Under the pieces are notes generated by a model. That model saw only the letters and a list, made by a program, of their open reading frames with translations. It ran no database searches and was not told where the DNA came from. This document shows, in pieces, positions 1-5,689 of a stretch of DNA of 5,689 nt (positions within the stretch are counted from its first letter, which is position 1; each line of letters starts with the position of its first letter). The stretch lies in NCBI GenBank assembly GCA_014237545.1, contig JAACJX010000467.1:32298-37986 (forward strand), in the 5' to 3' direction. The translations under genes and the position numbers were made by a program. Source of the DNA: Ardenticatenia bacterium (GTDB lineage: Bacteria; Chloroflexota; Anaerolineae; Promineifilales; Promineifilaceae).

Positions 1-876
1 GAGTTCCTCACCGAGGGCGTCGTGACCAGCCAGCCGGCCAGCAATGGCCTCAACTGCGGCACGTGCCACAACGACGTGCAGAACTTCACGCTCTATGAAG
101 TGCCGGCGGTTCGCTTCCCCAGCGGCGCGACCGTCACCTTTGGCGAGCGCGACTCGGCGGCCAACATGTGCCTCAACTGCCATCAGGGCCGTGAGTCCAC
201 CGTCAGCGTCGATCGTCTCATCGGCGACGCGCCGGATGACCAGGTCACCGAGGGGCTGCGCTTCCTCAATATCCACTACTTCGCCGCCGGCGCGACGCTG
301 TTCGGTACGGAAGTGAAGGGCGCATACGAGTTCGAGGGCCGGGAATACACCGGCTTCAACGAGCACGTCGGCACGTTCAACTCCTGCACCGAGTGCCATG
401 ACACGCACGCGCTGCAAATCGTCATCGAGGACTGCGGCGAATGCCATGAGGGCGCGGACTCGCTCGAGGGCCTGCGCACCATCCGCATGACCGACGTCGA
501 CTATGACGGCGACGGCGACGTGACCGAAGGCGTCTACGGCGAGATCGACACAATGCGCGAGAAGCTGTATGCCGCTATCCAGGCCTATGCGACCGAAGTC
601 GTGGGCACGGCGATCATCTATGATTCGCACGCCTACCCCTACTGGTTCGCTGATACGGACGGCAACGGCCGCATCAACGACGACGAGGGCGGCTTCTCCA
701 CCTGGACGCCCAACCTGCTGCGCGCGGCTTACAACTATCAGGATTCCCAAAAGGATCCGGGTGGCTTCGCCCACAACTCGTCCTACGTGTTGCAGATCCT
801 CTACGACTCCATCCAGGCAGTCGACGGCGATCTGACGGGCACGACCCGCGCCGAAGTGCGGACGTTTGACAACTAG
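1..876 (+). CDS. Multiheme c-type cytochrome with EF-hand-like loops, C-terminal part (5' truncated)
   Basis: The reading frame is open from the first base, so the gene begins upstream; a GTG at 22 is in frame but has no reason to be the real start. 291 residues are visible before the TAG stop. Seen directly: four heme-c motifs, CGTCH (window residues 19-23), CLNCH (57-61), CTECH (129-133) and CGECH (145-149), all in the first half. The second half has no heme motif but carries an acidic DxDxDG stretch (residues 165-174) and a textbook EF-hand loop, DTDGNGRINDDE (218-229), with D1, D3, N5, G6, I8 and E12 in place. The C-terminal region AAYNYQDSQKDPG...FAHN resembles, from memory, the end of a family of large secreted multiheme cytochromes. 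The likely role is extracytoplasmic electron transfer, with Ca2+ stabilising the fold. The number of hemes in the whole protein, its signal peptide and any enzymatic activity cannot be judged. A hairpin terminator follows 46 bases after the stop. Confidence 0.88.
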   Translation, partial: EFLTEGVVTSQPASNGLNCGTCHNDVQNFTLYEVPAVRFPSGATVTFGERDSAANMCLNCHQGRESTVSVDRLIGDAPDDQVTEGLRFLNIHYFAAGATLFGTEVKGAYEFEGREYTGFNEHVGTFNSCTECHDTHALQIVIEDCGECHEGADSLEGLRTIRMTDVDYDGDGDVTEGVYGEIDTMREKLYAAIQAYATEVVGTAIIYDSHAYPYWFADTDGNGRINDDEGGFSTWTPNLLRAAYNYQDSQKDPGGFAHNSSYVLQILYDSIQAVDGDLTGTTRAEVRTFDN

Positions 877-921
877 TTTTTAATGGGTTGAGCTTCGGCT
901 CGCCCGCTTACTTGGCGACTG

Positions 922-956
922 AAAAGGGCTGGTCCTCGCGAGAGGCCGGCCCTTTT
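922..956. terminator. Bidirectional rho-independent terminator
   Basis: Arm AAAAGGGC (922-929) pairs perfectly with GCCCTTTT (949-956). The stem continues through T-G, G-C and G-C pairs, one bulged T (933) and a CCTC/GAGG helix (934-937 with 942-945) closed by a GCGA tetraloop of the GNRA type. It ends in a short T run on the + strand (953-956), and the matching A run (922-925) gives a T run on the - strand. It probably ends the cytochrome transcript and could also stop read-through from the right. Confidence 0.8.
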
Positions 957-975
957 CGCTATCAGGACGGTGGTG

Positions 976-1028
976 GCGAAAGCTGTCAGTTTGAGGGCAG
1001 AGAAACGAGCAAACTGGACAATTTTCGC
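976..1028. repeat. Long imperfect inverted repeat (hairpin)
   Basis: The left arm 976-993 (GCGAAAGCTGTCAGTTTG) pairs with the right arm 1010-1028 in 17 of 18 positions, one of them a G-T wobble. There is one bulged G (1017) and one C-A mismatch (983/1021). The loop is 16 bases (994-1009). No T tract follows directly, so it is not a simple terminator on either strand. It could be a structured 3' UTR, a small RNA, or a remnant of a palindromic repeat. The structure is read by eye; no folding energy was computed. Confidence 0.6.
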
Positions 1029-1046
1029 TGTTGTTGGGTAATCGTG

Positions 1047-1087
1047 GAAAACAAAAAGGGCCGGCCTTCCAACCTGAAAGCCGGCCC
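1047..1087 (-). terminator. Rho-independent terminator for the small minus-strand gene
   Basis: GGGCCGGC (1058-1065) pairs perfectly with GCCGGCCC (1080-1087). On the - strand the stem is followed by TTTTTGTTTT, the complement of 1048-1057. On the + strand no T run follows, so its direction is leftward. It lies 83 bases past the stop of the 49-residue gene and is the natural end of that transcript. Confidence 0.75.
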
Positions 1088-1111
1088 GTGATGGGCTGAA
1101 AGTTTTCTATG

Positions 1112-1127
1112 GCGCGGCCGGCCGCGC
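1112..1127. repeat. Perfect GC-only 16-base palindrome
   Basis: GCGCGGCCGGCCGCGC is its own reverse complement. It lies in the 3' UTR of the small minus-strand gene, between its stop and its terminator. It may act as an additional RNA stem or a pause site; it may equally be chance in GC-rich DNA. Confidence 0.5.
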
Positions 1128-1169
1128 GCCACAACAAAGAGCGACGGAAGGCGGCCGACTCGCCGCTGG

Positions 1170-1319
1170 CTACAGGACCGGGCCCGGCTCGTTTTCTTCC
1201 GCTTCCTGCGCTATGTGGCTGTGCAGCACGTGGGCGATGATGTAGATGACCAACGCGGGGACGGCAAACCGTGCCGCGAAGAAAATAACTTCAACTAAAA
1301 TGGCCTGGAACTCGTTCAT
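1170..1319 (-). CDS. Small predicted membrane protein, 49 residues
   Basis: I do not recognise the family. Reading the minus strand, ATG at 1319-1317 is preceded by AAGGAG (1329-1324) with a four-base gap, and the frame ends at TAG (1172-1170). The longer version of this frame, from a GTG near 1403, adds a charged, arginine-rich leader with no ribosome site, so the ATG is preferred. The protein starts MNEFQAILVEV and has one hydrophobic stretch at about residues 10-32, interrupted by E10 and R17. A histidine group (H30, H33, H35) sits at the membrane edge, and the tail is acidic (four Glu between 39 and 44). A candidate promoter lies at 1408-1437 and a terminator at 1047-1087, so the gene has a full transcription unit of its own. 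It is divergent from the octaheme-cytochrome operon, which suggests but does not prove a link to membrane respiration. It could be a small accessory subunit. Confidence 0.62.
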   Translation of the reverse strand: MNEFQAILVEVIFFAARFAVPALVIYIIAHVLHSHIAQEAEENEPGPVL

Positions 1320-1407
1320 GACTCTCCTTCTGTCCGGTCGCTCTTTCCGGTTGTGATAGATACTGGTGCCTCTGTCTATGTCGGGGTTGAACGTCCCGCT
1401 CACCCTT

Positions 1408-1437
1408 ACAATACGCGATCTGGCCCCTGCGTGTAAA
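1408..1437 (-). promoter_or_regulatory. Candidate promoter for the small minus-strand gene
   Basis: On the minus strand, TTTACA (1437-1432) is followed after 18 bases by TATTGT (1413-1408), resembling sigma-70-type -35 and -10 boxes (five and four of six consensus bases). This predicts a start near 1400 and a leader of about 80 bases before the ATG at 1319. The match is by eye, and consensus rules are less certain in this lineage. Confidence 0.4.
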
Positions 1438-1441
1438 TTGG

Positions 1442-1473
1442 GCGATCACGCCATTCTCCTCTGACGCGATCAC
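1442..1473. repeat. Direct repeat GCGATCAC, two copies 24 bases apart
   Basis: Copies at 1442-1449 and 1466-1473 are identical. They lie immediately upstream of the candidate -35 box of the minus-strand promoter, a usual position for activator half-sites. Two 8-mers are weak evidence, so this is only a possible operator. Confidence 0.3.
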
Positions 1474-1620
1474 CCCAATGGCGGCGACGGCCGCGCCCCT
1501 CGCGACCCAAATCCAGCCAGCGGGGGAACCGGCCGGCCGGATAGAGGCCTCATAAGCCACTTTTCGGCCCGGCGACGGGCGCCACGCCCCCCAACGCTCC
1601 GCCAAACAGTCGCGCCGTAT

Positions 1621-1632
1621 GGGGAATTCCCC
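1621..1632. repeat. Palindrome GGGGAATTCCCC
   Basis: This is a perfect 12-base inverted repeat about 38 bases upstream of the candidate -35 box of the operon promoter. It could be a dimeric regulator site; no regulator is encoded in the window to connect it with. Confidence 0.3.
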
Positions 1633-1669
1633 CACAACCGGCGGCGGCAGAAATTGGGCGAACTCCGGA

Positions 1670-1699
1670 TTTACCCACCCCCCGCCTACCTTTTATACT
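1670..1699 (+). promoter_or_regulatory. Candidate promoter of the octaheme cytochrome operon
   Basis: TTTACC (1670-1675), an 18-base spacer, then TATACT (1694-1699), which matches the -10 consensus at five of six bases. Transcription would start near 1706, giving a leader of about 65 bases. It is the best -10 match in the region and lies in a locally AT-rich stretch that continues to about 1723. Confidence 0.45.
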
Positions 1700-1752
1700 G
1701 CTGATAGTTGCTCAATTTTTAAACCGTCCCGCCGGTCTCCCAGGCCGGTAGT

Positions 1753-1760
1753 GGAGGAGG
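1753..1760 (+). promoter_or_regulatory. Ribosome binding site GGAGGAGG of the octaheme cytochrome
   Basis: GGAGGAGG ends 11 bases before the ATG at 1772, a somewhat long gap. It supports that start over the in-frame ATG at 1619, which lies upstream of the predicted promoter and would put 51 extra residues ahead of the signal peptide. Confidence 0.6.
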
Positions 1761-1771
1761 ACCTGAATCAG

Positions 1772-2758
1772 ATGAAAAGCCTACAGAACACACGGATTAT
1801 CCTCGGCGCGCTGCTAGGCGCGCTGTTGCTGATCCTGGCGTTCGCGGCCATTCCCACCGCTTCTGCCGCCCCGCTGCGGCAGGACCCCACGCCCGAGCCC
1901 AACGCCCAAGAATGCGTCGGCTGCCATGAAGGTCTGCGGGGCTATTGGGACCAGAGCGCCCACGGCTATGCCCTGGTGGACGCCGAGTTCCAAAAAGCCT
2001 GGACCGAACAGGGCAGCCCGACCGAATGCCTGGCTTGCCACACCACCGGCTTCAATCCGGAAACGGGGTCTTACACGGAAGGCGGCGTCGGCTGCCTGTC
2101 GTGCCATTCGCCGGTGCCCAGCAACCACCCCGAAGCGTACATGCCCACGGATGTGTCGTCCCGCTTGTGCGGCGATTGCCATTTGCAGACCTTCGAAGAG
2201 TGGGAGATTAGCGAGCACGGCGAGCAGGGTATGACCTGTAACCAGTGCCACAACCCGCACACGGCCCAACTCCGCGTCGGCACGTCGCAGGAGCTGTGCA
2301 ACAGTTGCCACAACACCGAAGGCCACTACTACTCCTTCACCGGCCACGCCCGCGAGGGGTTACTCTGCACCGACTGCCACCTGCGCGTCAACGATTCGCC
2401 CGACGCGGGGACGATGGGCCACGGCGAGCGAATCCACACCTTCAAGGTCGACCTGCAATCGTGCAACGACTGCCATCTGGGCGACATGCACTCCGACGCT
2501 GATGAGGCGATGTCCAACGCCAGCATCGAGCCGCAAACCGACGTGGCCTGCTACCCGGTGGAAACGACCGAGCAGGTCGAGTTCACCCCGGCCCGCCAGG
2601 AACCTATCGCCTACGTCAGCACGTCGCCCGCCGGCCCCAGCCCGCTGATCTACATTCTGCCGGCCGGCGTCGGCCTGGTATTCGGCACCATGCTGGCCCC
2701 GTGGATCGACCGGCTGTCCAAGAAGCGCCGCAACAACAGTGAGAAGGGAGACGAGTAA
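1772..2758 (+). CDS. Membrane-anchored octaheme c-type cytochrome
   Basis: The protein is 328 residues. Residues 1-33 form a Sec signal peptide (K2, then a hydrophobic run LGALLGALLLILAFAAI, cleavage near the ASAA at 30-33). Eight CXXCH heme motifs follow: CVGCH 48-52, CLACH 86-90, CLSCH 108-112, CGDCH 133-137, CNQCH 156-160, CNSCH 176-180, CTDCH 199-203 and CNDCH 231-235. Many further histidines (for example 64, 149, 163, 185, 192, 217, 222) could be the distal ligands. One cysteine, C260, is outside any heme motif. After a linker comes a single transmembrane helix (about 289-311) and a basic tail (RLSKKRR), so the heme domain should face outward with the tail in the cytoplasm. It is the first gene of a three-gene operon; the next gene starts two bases after its stop. 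By analogy with the NrfB, DsrJ and Geobacter CbcS type subunits (established in other systems), it should exchange electrons with the four-cluster protein encoded next. The external partner is unknown. Confidence 0.9.
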   Translation: MKSLQNTRIILGALLGALLLILAFAAIPTASAAPLRQDPTPEPNAQECVGCHEGLRGYWDQSAHGYALVDAEFQKAWTEQGSPTECLACHTTGFNPETGSYTEGGVGCLSCHSPVPSNHPEAYMPTDVSSRLCGDCHLQTFEEWEISEHGEQGMTCNQCHNPHTAQLRVGTSQELCNSCHNTEGHYYSFTGHAREGLLCTDCHLRVNDSPDAGTMGHGERIHTFKVDLQSCNDCHLGDMHSDADEAMSNASIEPQTDVACYPVETTEQVEFTPARQEPIAYVSTSPAGPSPLIYILPAGVGLVFGTMLAPWIDRLSKKRRNNSEKGDE

Positions 2759-2760
2759 CG

Positions 2761-3575
<815 letters not shown>

Positions 3576-3579
<4 letters not shown>

Positions 3580-4892
3580 TTCAGCGCGTCATGAAATATC
3601 GCCCCACGAAACAGGACATCCAGCGGTTCATCCAGGACACCGTCGTGCCCGCCTCGCGCGAGCCGGTCGTCCGGTGGATGGCCTTCCTGAGTATCTTCAT
3701 CGTCGCCGGCGTCGGCGCGGCTCTGGTGGTCTTCATCAAGGGCCTCGGCGTGACCAACCTGACCGACCTGGTGCCGTGGGGTCTGTGGATCTCCATCGAC
3801 CTGTCGGCCATCGCCCTGGCCGCCGGCGCGTTCAGCGTCTCGGCTATCGCCTACTTGTTGCGCAAGAAAGAGTTACAGCCGGTGGCCAAGACAGCCGTTT
3901 TCGTCGGCTTCATCGGCTACAGCATGGCCATGATGATGCTCCTGCTCGACATCGGCCGGCCGGACCGCTTCTGGCACGGCTTCGTCTTCTGGAACATCCA
4001 CTCGCCGCTGTGGGAAGTGACGATGTGCGTCGGCCTCTACTTCACGGTGCTGACGATGGAAGTCATTCCCATCCTCGGCCACTGGCACCCGGTGGAGCAC
4101 CGCTTCCCGCGCATTTCAGCCAAGATGGTCGGCCTGCACCGCATCACGCCCGTGCTGGCGTTCATCGGCCTTTGCCTGTCCACGCTGCACCAGTCATCGC
4201 TGGGGCTGACCTACGGCAAGCTGGTGGCGCGGCCCATCTGGTACCGCCCCTGGCCGATGGCCATTACTTTCTACGCCTCGGCCATCATCGGCGGCATCGC
4301 CCTGGTGACGTTCATCTCGCTGTTGTCGTCAAAGTTGACGCCGCAGGCAAAGGTCAATAAGCGCGTGCTGGAGAAGATGGCCATTGGCGTCGGTTGGGCA
4401 GTGCTGTTCCTGCTGGCGCTGCGCTGGTGGGACCTGATGAACATGCCGGTTGGCTATGAGCCGGCCAAGACCGAGGCGCTGCATATCCTGACGCGCGGCC
4501 GGCTGGCTTTCAATTTTTGGTGGCTGGAGATCATCCTCGGCATGGTTGTGCCGGCGATTATCCTGCTGGTCCCGTTTTTCCGCCGCAACGAACGGTTGCG
4601 CATGCTCGCCCTGGCGCTGGTCGCCATCGGCGTCGTCGCTTACCGCTGGGACACGAACCTGGTCGGCCAACTGGTCGTCTACGGCACGGTTCCCGGCAGC
4701 CAAGTGCCCTTGTTCACGAATTACACGCCATCACTTGTTGAGATCCTGACGGGTGCCGGGGTGATTGCCTACGGCCTGCTGGCGGTCACCTTCGGTGTCA
4801 GATATCTCAATGTGATCAACCATGGAGAAGTGGTGGAAGCGCCCGCTGAAGCCCCTGTGCCCGCCGCCATGGTACCCTCCTCCTCCCGTTGA
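3576..4892 (+). CDS. HybB/NrfD-like integral membrane quinone oxidoreductase subunit
   Basis: The protein is 438 residues. The start ATG overlaps the preceding TGA by four bases and has GAGGAG (3562-3567) eight bases upstream; the same frame is open further upstream only because it shadows the iron-sulfur gene. About ten hydrophobic segments can be drawn: 36-54, 67-94, 107-125, 147-166, 188-208, 226-250, 268-288, 313-334, 341-357 and 387-409. Family-like motifs are PWGLWISIDL (67-76), LDIGRPDRFWH (124-134), NIHSPLWE (140-147) and LHQSSLG (204-210). The last is a hallmark I recall from HybB, so HybB is the closest relative within the NrfD/PsrC superfamily. The protein should bind quinone in the membrane and transfer electrons to the four-cluster protein. 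The C-terminal tail (416-438) is rich in Ala, Pro and Glu and probably disordered. It is the last gene of the operon, with a terminator 28 bases after the stop. Whether it pumps protons cannot be read from the sequence. Confidence 0.92.
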
Positions 4893-4919
4893 GCAACTCA
4901 GGAAAAGGGTGGGCTATAC

Positions 4920-4954
4920 AAAGCGCCGCATCGGGCAACCGGTGCGGCGCTTTT
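4920..4954 (+). terminator. Strong rho-independent terminator of the cytochrome/FeS/HybB-like operon
   Basis: AAAGCGCCGCA (4920-4930) pairs with TGCGGCGCTTT (4943-4953). The stem extends through a T-G wobble and CGG/CCG to a GCAA tetraloop (4935-4938), about 14-15 pairs in all, and ends in TTTT (4951-4954). It separates the operon from the photolyase-like gene. Confidence 0.9.
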
Positions 4955-4959
4955 GATAT

Positions 4960-5023
4960 GGGCGGACACGCACTATATCTCGTATATCGTCTCTCATATC
5001 TGGGCAGACACGCCGGTCTGCCC
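4960..5023. repeat. Palindromic intergenic repeat with an upstream half copy
   Basis: GGGCAGAC (5002-5009) and GTCTGCCC (5016-5023) form a perfect 8-base stem with a six-base loop. GGGCGGACACGC (4960-4971) matches the left half plus loop of that element (5002-5013) at 11 of 12 bases but has no right arm of its own. The 30-base spacer between them is AT-rich with three ATATC repeats. From memory, GGGCAGAC...GTCTGCCC palindromes are frequent between genes in some Chloroflexota; I could not verify this here. Confidence 0.55.
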
Positions 5024-5063
5024 CTACTAGCCTGACAGCGGGGCGGGTGCTATGCTCCTGCGC

Positions 5064-5689
5064 ATGACCCGCGTCACCATCTGGATCCTCGGCGACCAGC
5101 TCCTTCGCGACCATCCGGCCATAGCTGCCACGTCCGGCGACGATACGCGGTTGCTGCTCATCGAGAGCGAGGAGGCCTTGCGCCGCCGCGCCTACCAGCC
5201 GCAGAAGTTGGCCCTGCTCCTCAGCGCCATGCGCCACTACGCCGCCGAACAGCACGAGCGAGGCCGGCAGGTTGAAGTGGTTCGCGCCCCCACCTTCGCC
5301 GACGGCTTGCGCCGCCACACGGCCGCCCACCAGCCCCGGCGGCTGGTCACGATGGCCGCTTCCAGCCATGCCGGTCGCGCCTTTCAGGCGCGGCTCGGCG
5401 ATGTGTTAGGGGGCGTGCCCGTGGCAGTTCTGCCCAACACCCAATTCCTGACCGGACAATTCAACCCCATCCCTGATCCCCAGCTCGGCCGCCGTTACGT
5501 GATGGAGCACTTCTACCGGGCGATGCGCCGTCGGTTCGGCGTGCTCATGGACGGCGACGAGCCGGCCGGCGGCCGCTGGAACTTCGACGCCGAGAACCGC
5601 AAGCCGCTGCCCAAGGGAATGCCGCTGCCGGAAGACGTGACCTTCGCGCCGGACGACATCACCCGCGACGCGCTGGTCGAGGCGGGCGG
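5064..5689 (+). CDS. Cryptochrome/photolyase-related protein (bacterial FeS-BCP type), 3' truncated
   Basis: The frame runs open to the window edge, giving 208 residues of a protein whose family is usually about 500 long. The visible part matches the deoxyribodipyrimidine photolyase-related family: WILGDQLL (7-14) at the start of the Rossmann-like antenna domain, SAMRHYAAEQ (54-63), VLPNTQFLT (122-130), MEHFYRAMRRRFG (147-159) and GGRWNFDAENRKPLPKG (169-185). The last two are close to the region I remember from Agrobacterium PhrB, a (6-4) photolyase with a [4Fe-4S] cluster. The FAD-binding and cluster-cysteine regions lie beyond the window, so repair activity is inferred from the family. An in-frame ATG at 5052 would add MLLR; neither start has a clear Shine-Dalgarno, and 5064 is chosen because the conserved domain begins right after it. 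An in-frame TAG at 5028-5030 excludes earlier starts. Its own promoter is not obvious. Confidence 0.85.
   Translation, partial: MTRVTIWILGDQLLRDHPAIAATSGDDTRLLLIESEEALRRRAYQPQKLALLLSAMRHYAAEQHERGRQVEVVRAPTFADGLRRHTAAHQPRRLVTMAASSHAGRAFQARLGDVLGGVPVAVLPNTQFLTGQFNPIPDPQLGRRYVMEHFYRAMRRRFGVLMDGDEPAGGRWNFDAENRKPLPKGMPLPEDVTFAPDDITRDALVEAG

Larger units (their letters stand above)
1320..1771. other. Divergent intergenic regulatory region
   Basis: 452 bases without a supported gene lie between the start of the small minus-strand gene and the start of the octaheme cytochrome. The region contains a leftward candidate promoter (1408-1437), a direct repeat GCGATCAC (1442-1449 and 1466-1473), a palindrome CCGGCCGGCCGG (1529-1540), a short stem with a GCGA loop (1567-1580), a palindrome GGGGAATTCCCC (1621-1632), a rightward candidate promoter (1670-1699) and the Shine-Dalgarno of the operon (1753-1760). 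Open frames that cross it look like chance readings of GC-rich DNA. Confidence 0.7.

Noticed and set aside
880..1137. Small frames on both strands across the hairpin cluster (67 and 85 codons)
   Set aside because: They run through terminator stems, and the repeated GPF/AGP-like words come from the hairpin sequences themselves; no ribosome site was seen.
1291..1635. Minus-strand frame of 114 codons across the divergent region
   Set aside because: It is Arg-rich, without recognisable domains or a ribosome site, and overlaps the start of the better-supported 49-residue gene in a different frame.
1619..1771. 51-residue N-terminal extension of the octaheme cytochrome from an upstream in-frame ATG
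   Set aside because: It would place a Pro/Arg-rich, non-hydrophobic stretch ahead of a clear signal peptide, covers the candidate promoter, and has no ribosome site; ATG 1772 follows GGAGGAGG.
5032..5056. CTGACA and TATGCT as a promoter for the photolyase-like gene
   Set aside because: The spacer is only 13 bases, and the -10 box would overlap the alternative start codon at 5052.
4914..5369. Minus-strand frame of 151 codons opposite the photolyase-like gene
   Set aside because: It is antisense to strongly family-like coding sequence and begins by crossing the operon terminator; it is a typical GC-rich shadow.

Overview
The window is high-GC bacterial DNA dominated by respiratory electron-transfer genes. 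The gene content (multiheme c-type cytochromes, a four-cluster ferredoxin-like protein with a Tat signal, a HybB/NrfD-type quinone protein, a bacterial cryptochrome/photolyase-like protein) and a GGGCAGAC-type palindrome that I recall from Chloroflexota intergenic regions suggest an uncultured Chloroflexota (Anaerolineae-like) bacterium. This assignment is an inference with low to moderate confidence; there is no marker gene in the window.

Layout. (1) Positions 1-876, + strand: the 3' end of a secreted multiheme cytochrome with four CXXCH motifs in view and two calcium-loop-like motifs. (2) Positions 877-1169: a convergent junction packed with hairpins: a two-way terminator (922-956), a long imperfect stem (976-1028), a minus-strand terminator (1047-1087) and a GC-only palindrome (1112-1127). 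(3) Positions 1170-1319, - strand: a 49-residue predicted membrane protein with a good Shine-Dalgarno sequence. It is outside the obvious large genes and easily missed. (4) Positions 1320-1771: a divergent regulatory region with candidate promoters for the small gene (leftward) and the next operon (rightward), plus short repeats and palindromes. (5) Positions 1772-4892, + strand: a compact three-gene operon ended by a strong GNRA-loop terminator (4920-4954). It encodes a membrane-anchored octaheme cytochrome c, a Tat-exported protein with sixteen cysteines for four [4Fe-4S] clusters, and a ten-helix HybB/NrfD-like integral membrane protein. (6) Positions 4955-5063: a repeat-bearing spacer. (7) From 5064 to the window edge, + strand: the N-terminal ~208 residues of a photolyase-related protein of the bacterial FeS-BCP/(6-4) type.

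How the genes work together. The three operon products form a coherent wire: the HybB/NrfD-like protein exchanges electrons with the quinone pool, the four-cluster protein relays them on the outer face of the membrane, and the octaheme cytochrome passes them to (or receives them from) an external partner. No catalytic subunit (hydrogenase, molybdopterin enzyme, nitrite reductase) is encoded here. The module is therefore best described as a quinone:multiheme-cytochrome oxidoreductase of unknown terminal partner. The cytochrome at the left edge is a natural candidate partner, but it is separated by terminators and a convergent gene, so it is a different transcription unit. The photolyase-like gene appears unrelated to respiration.
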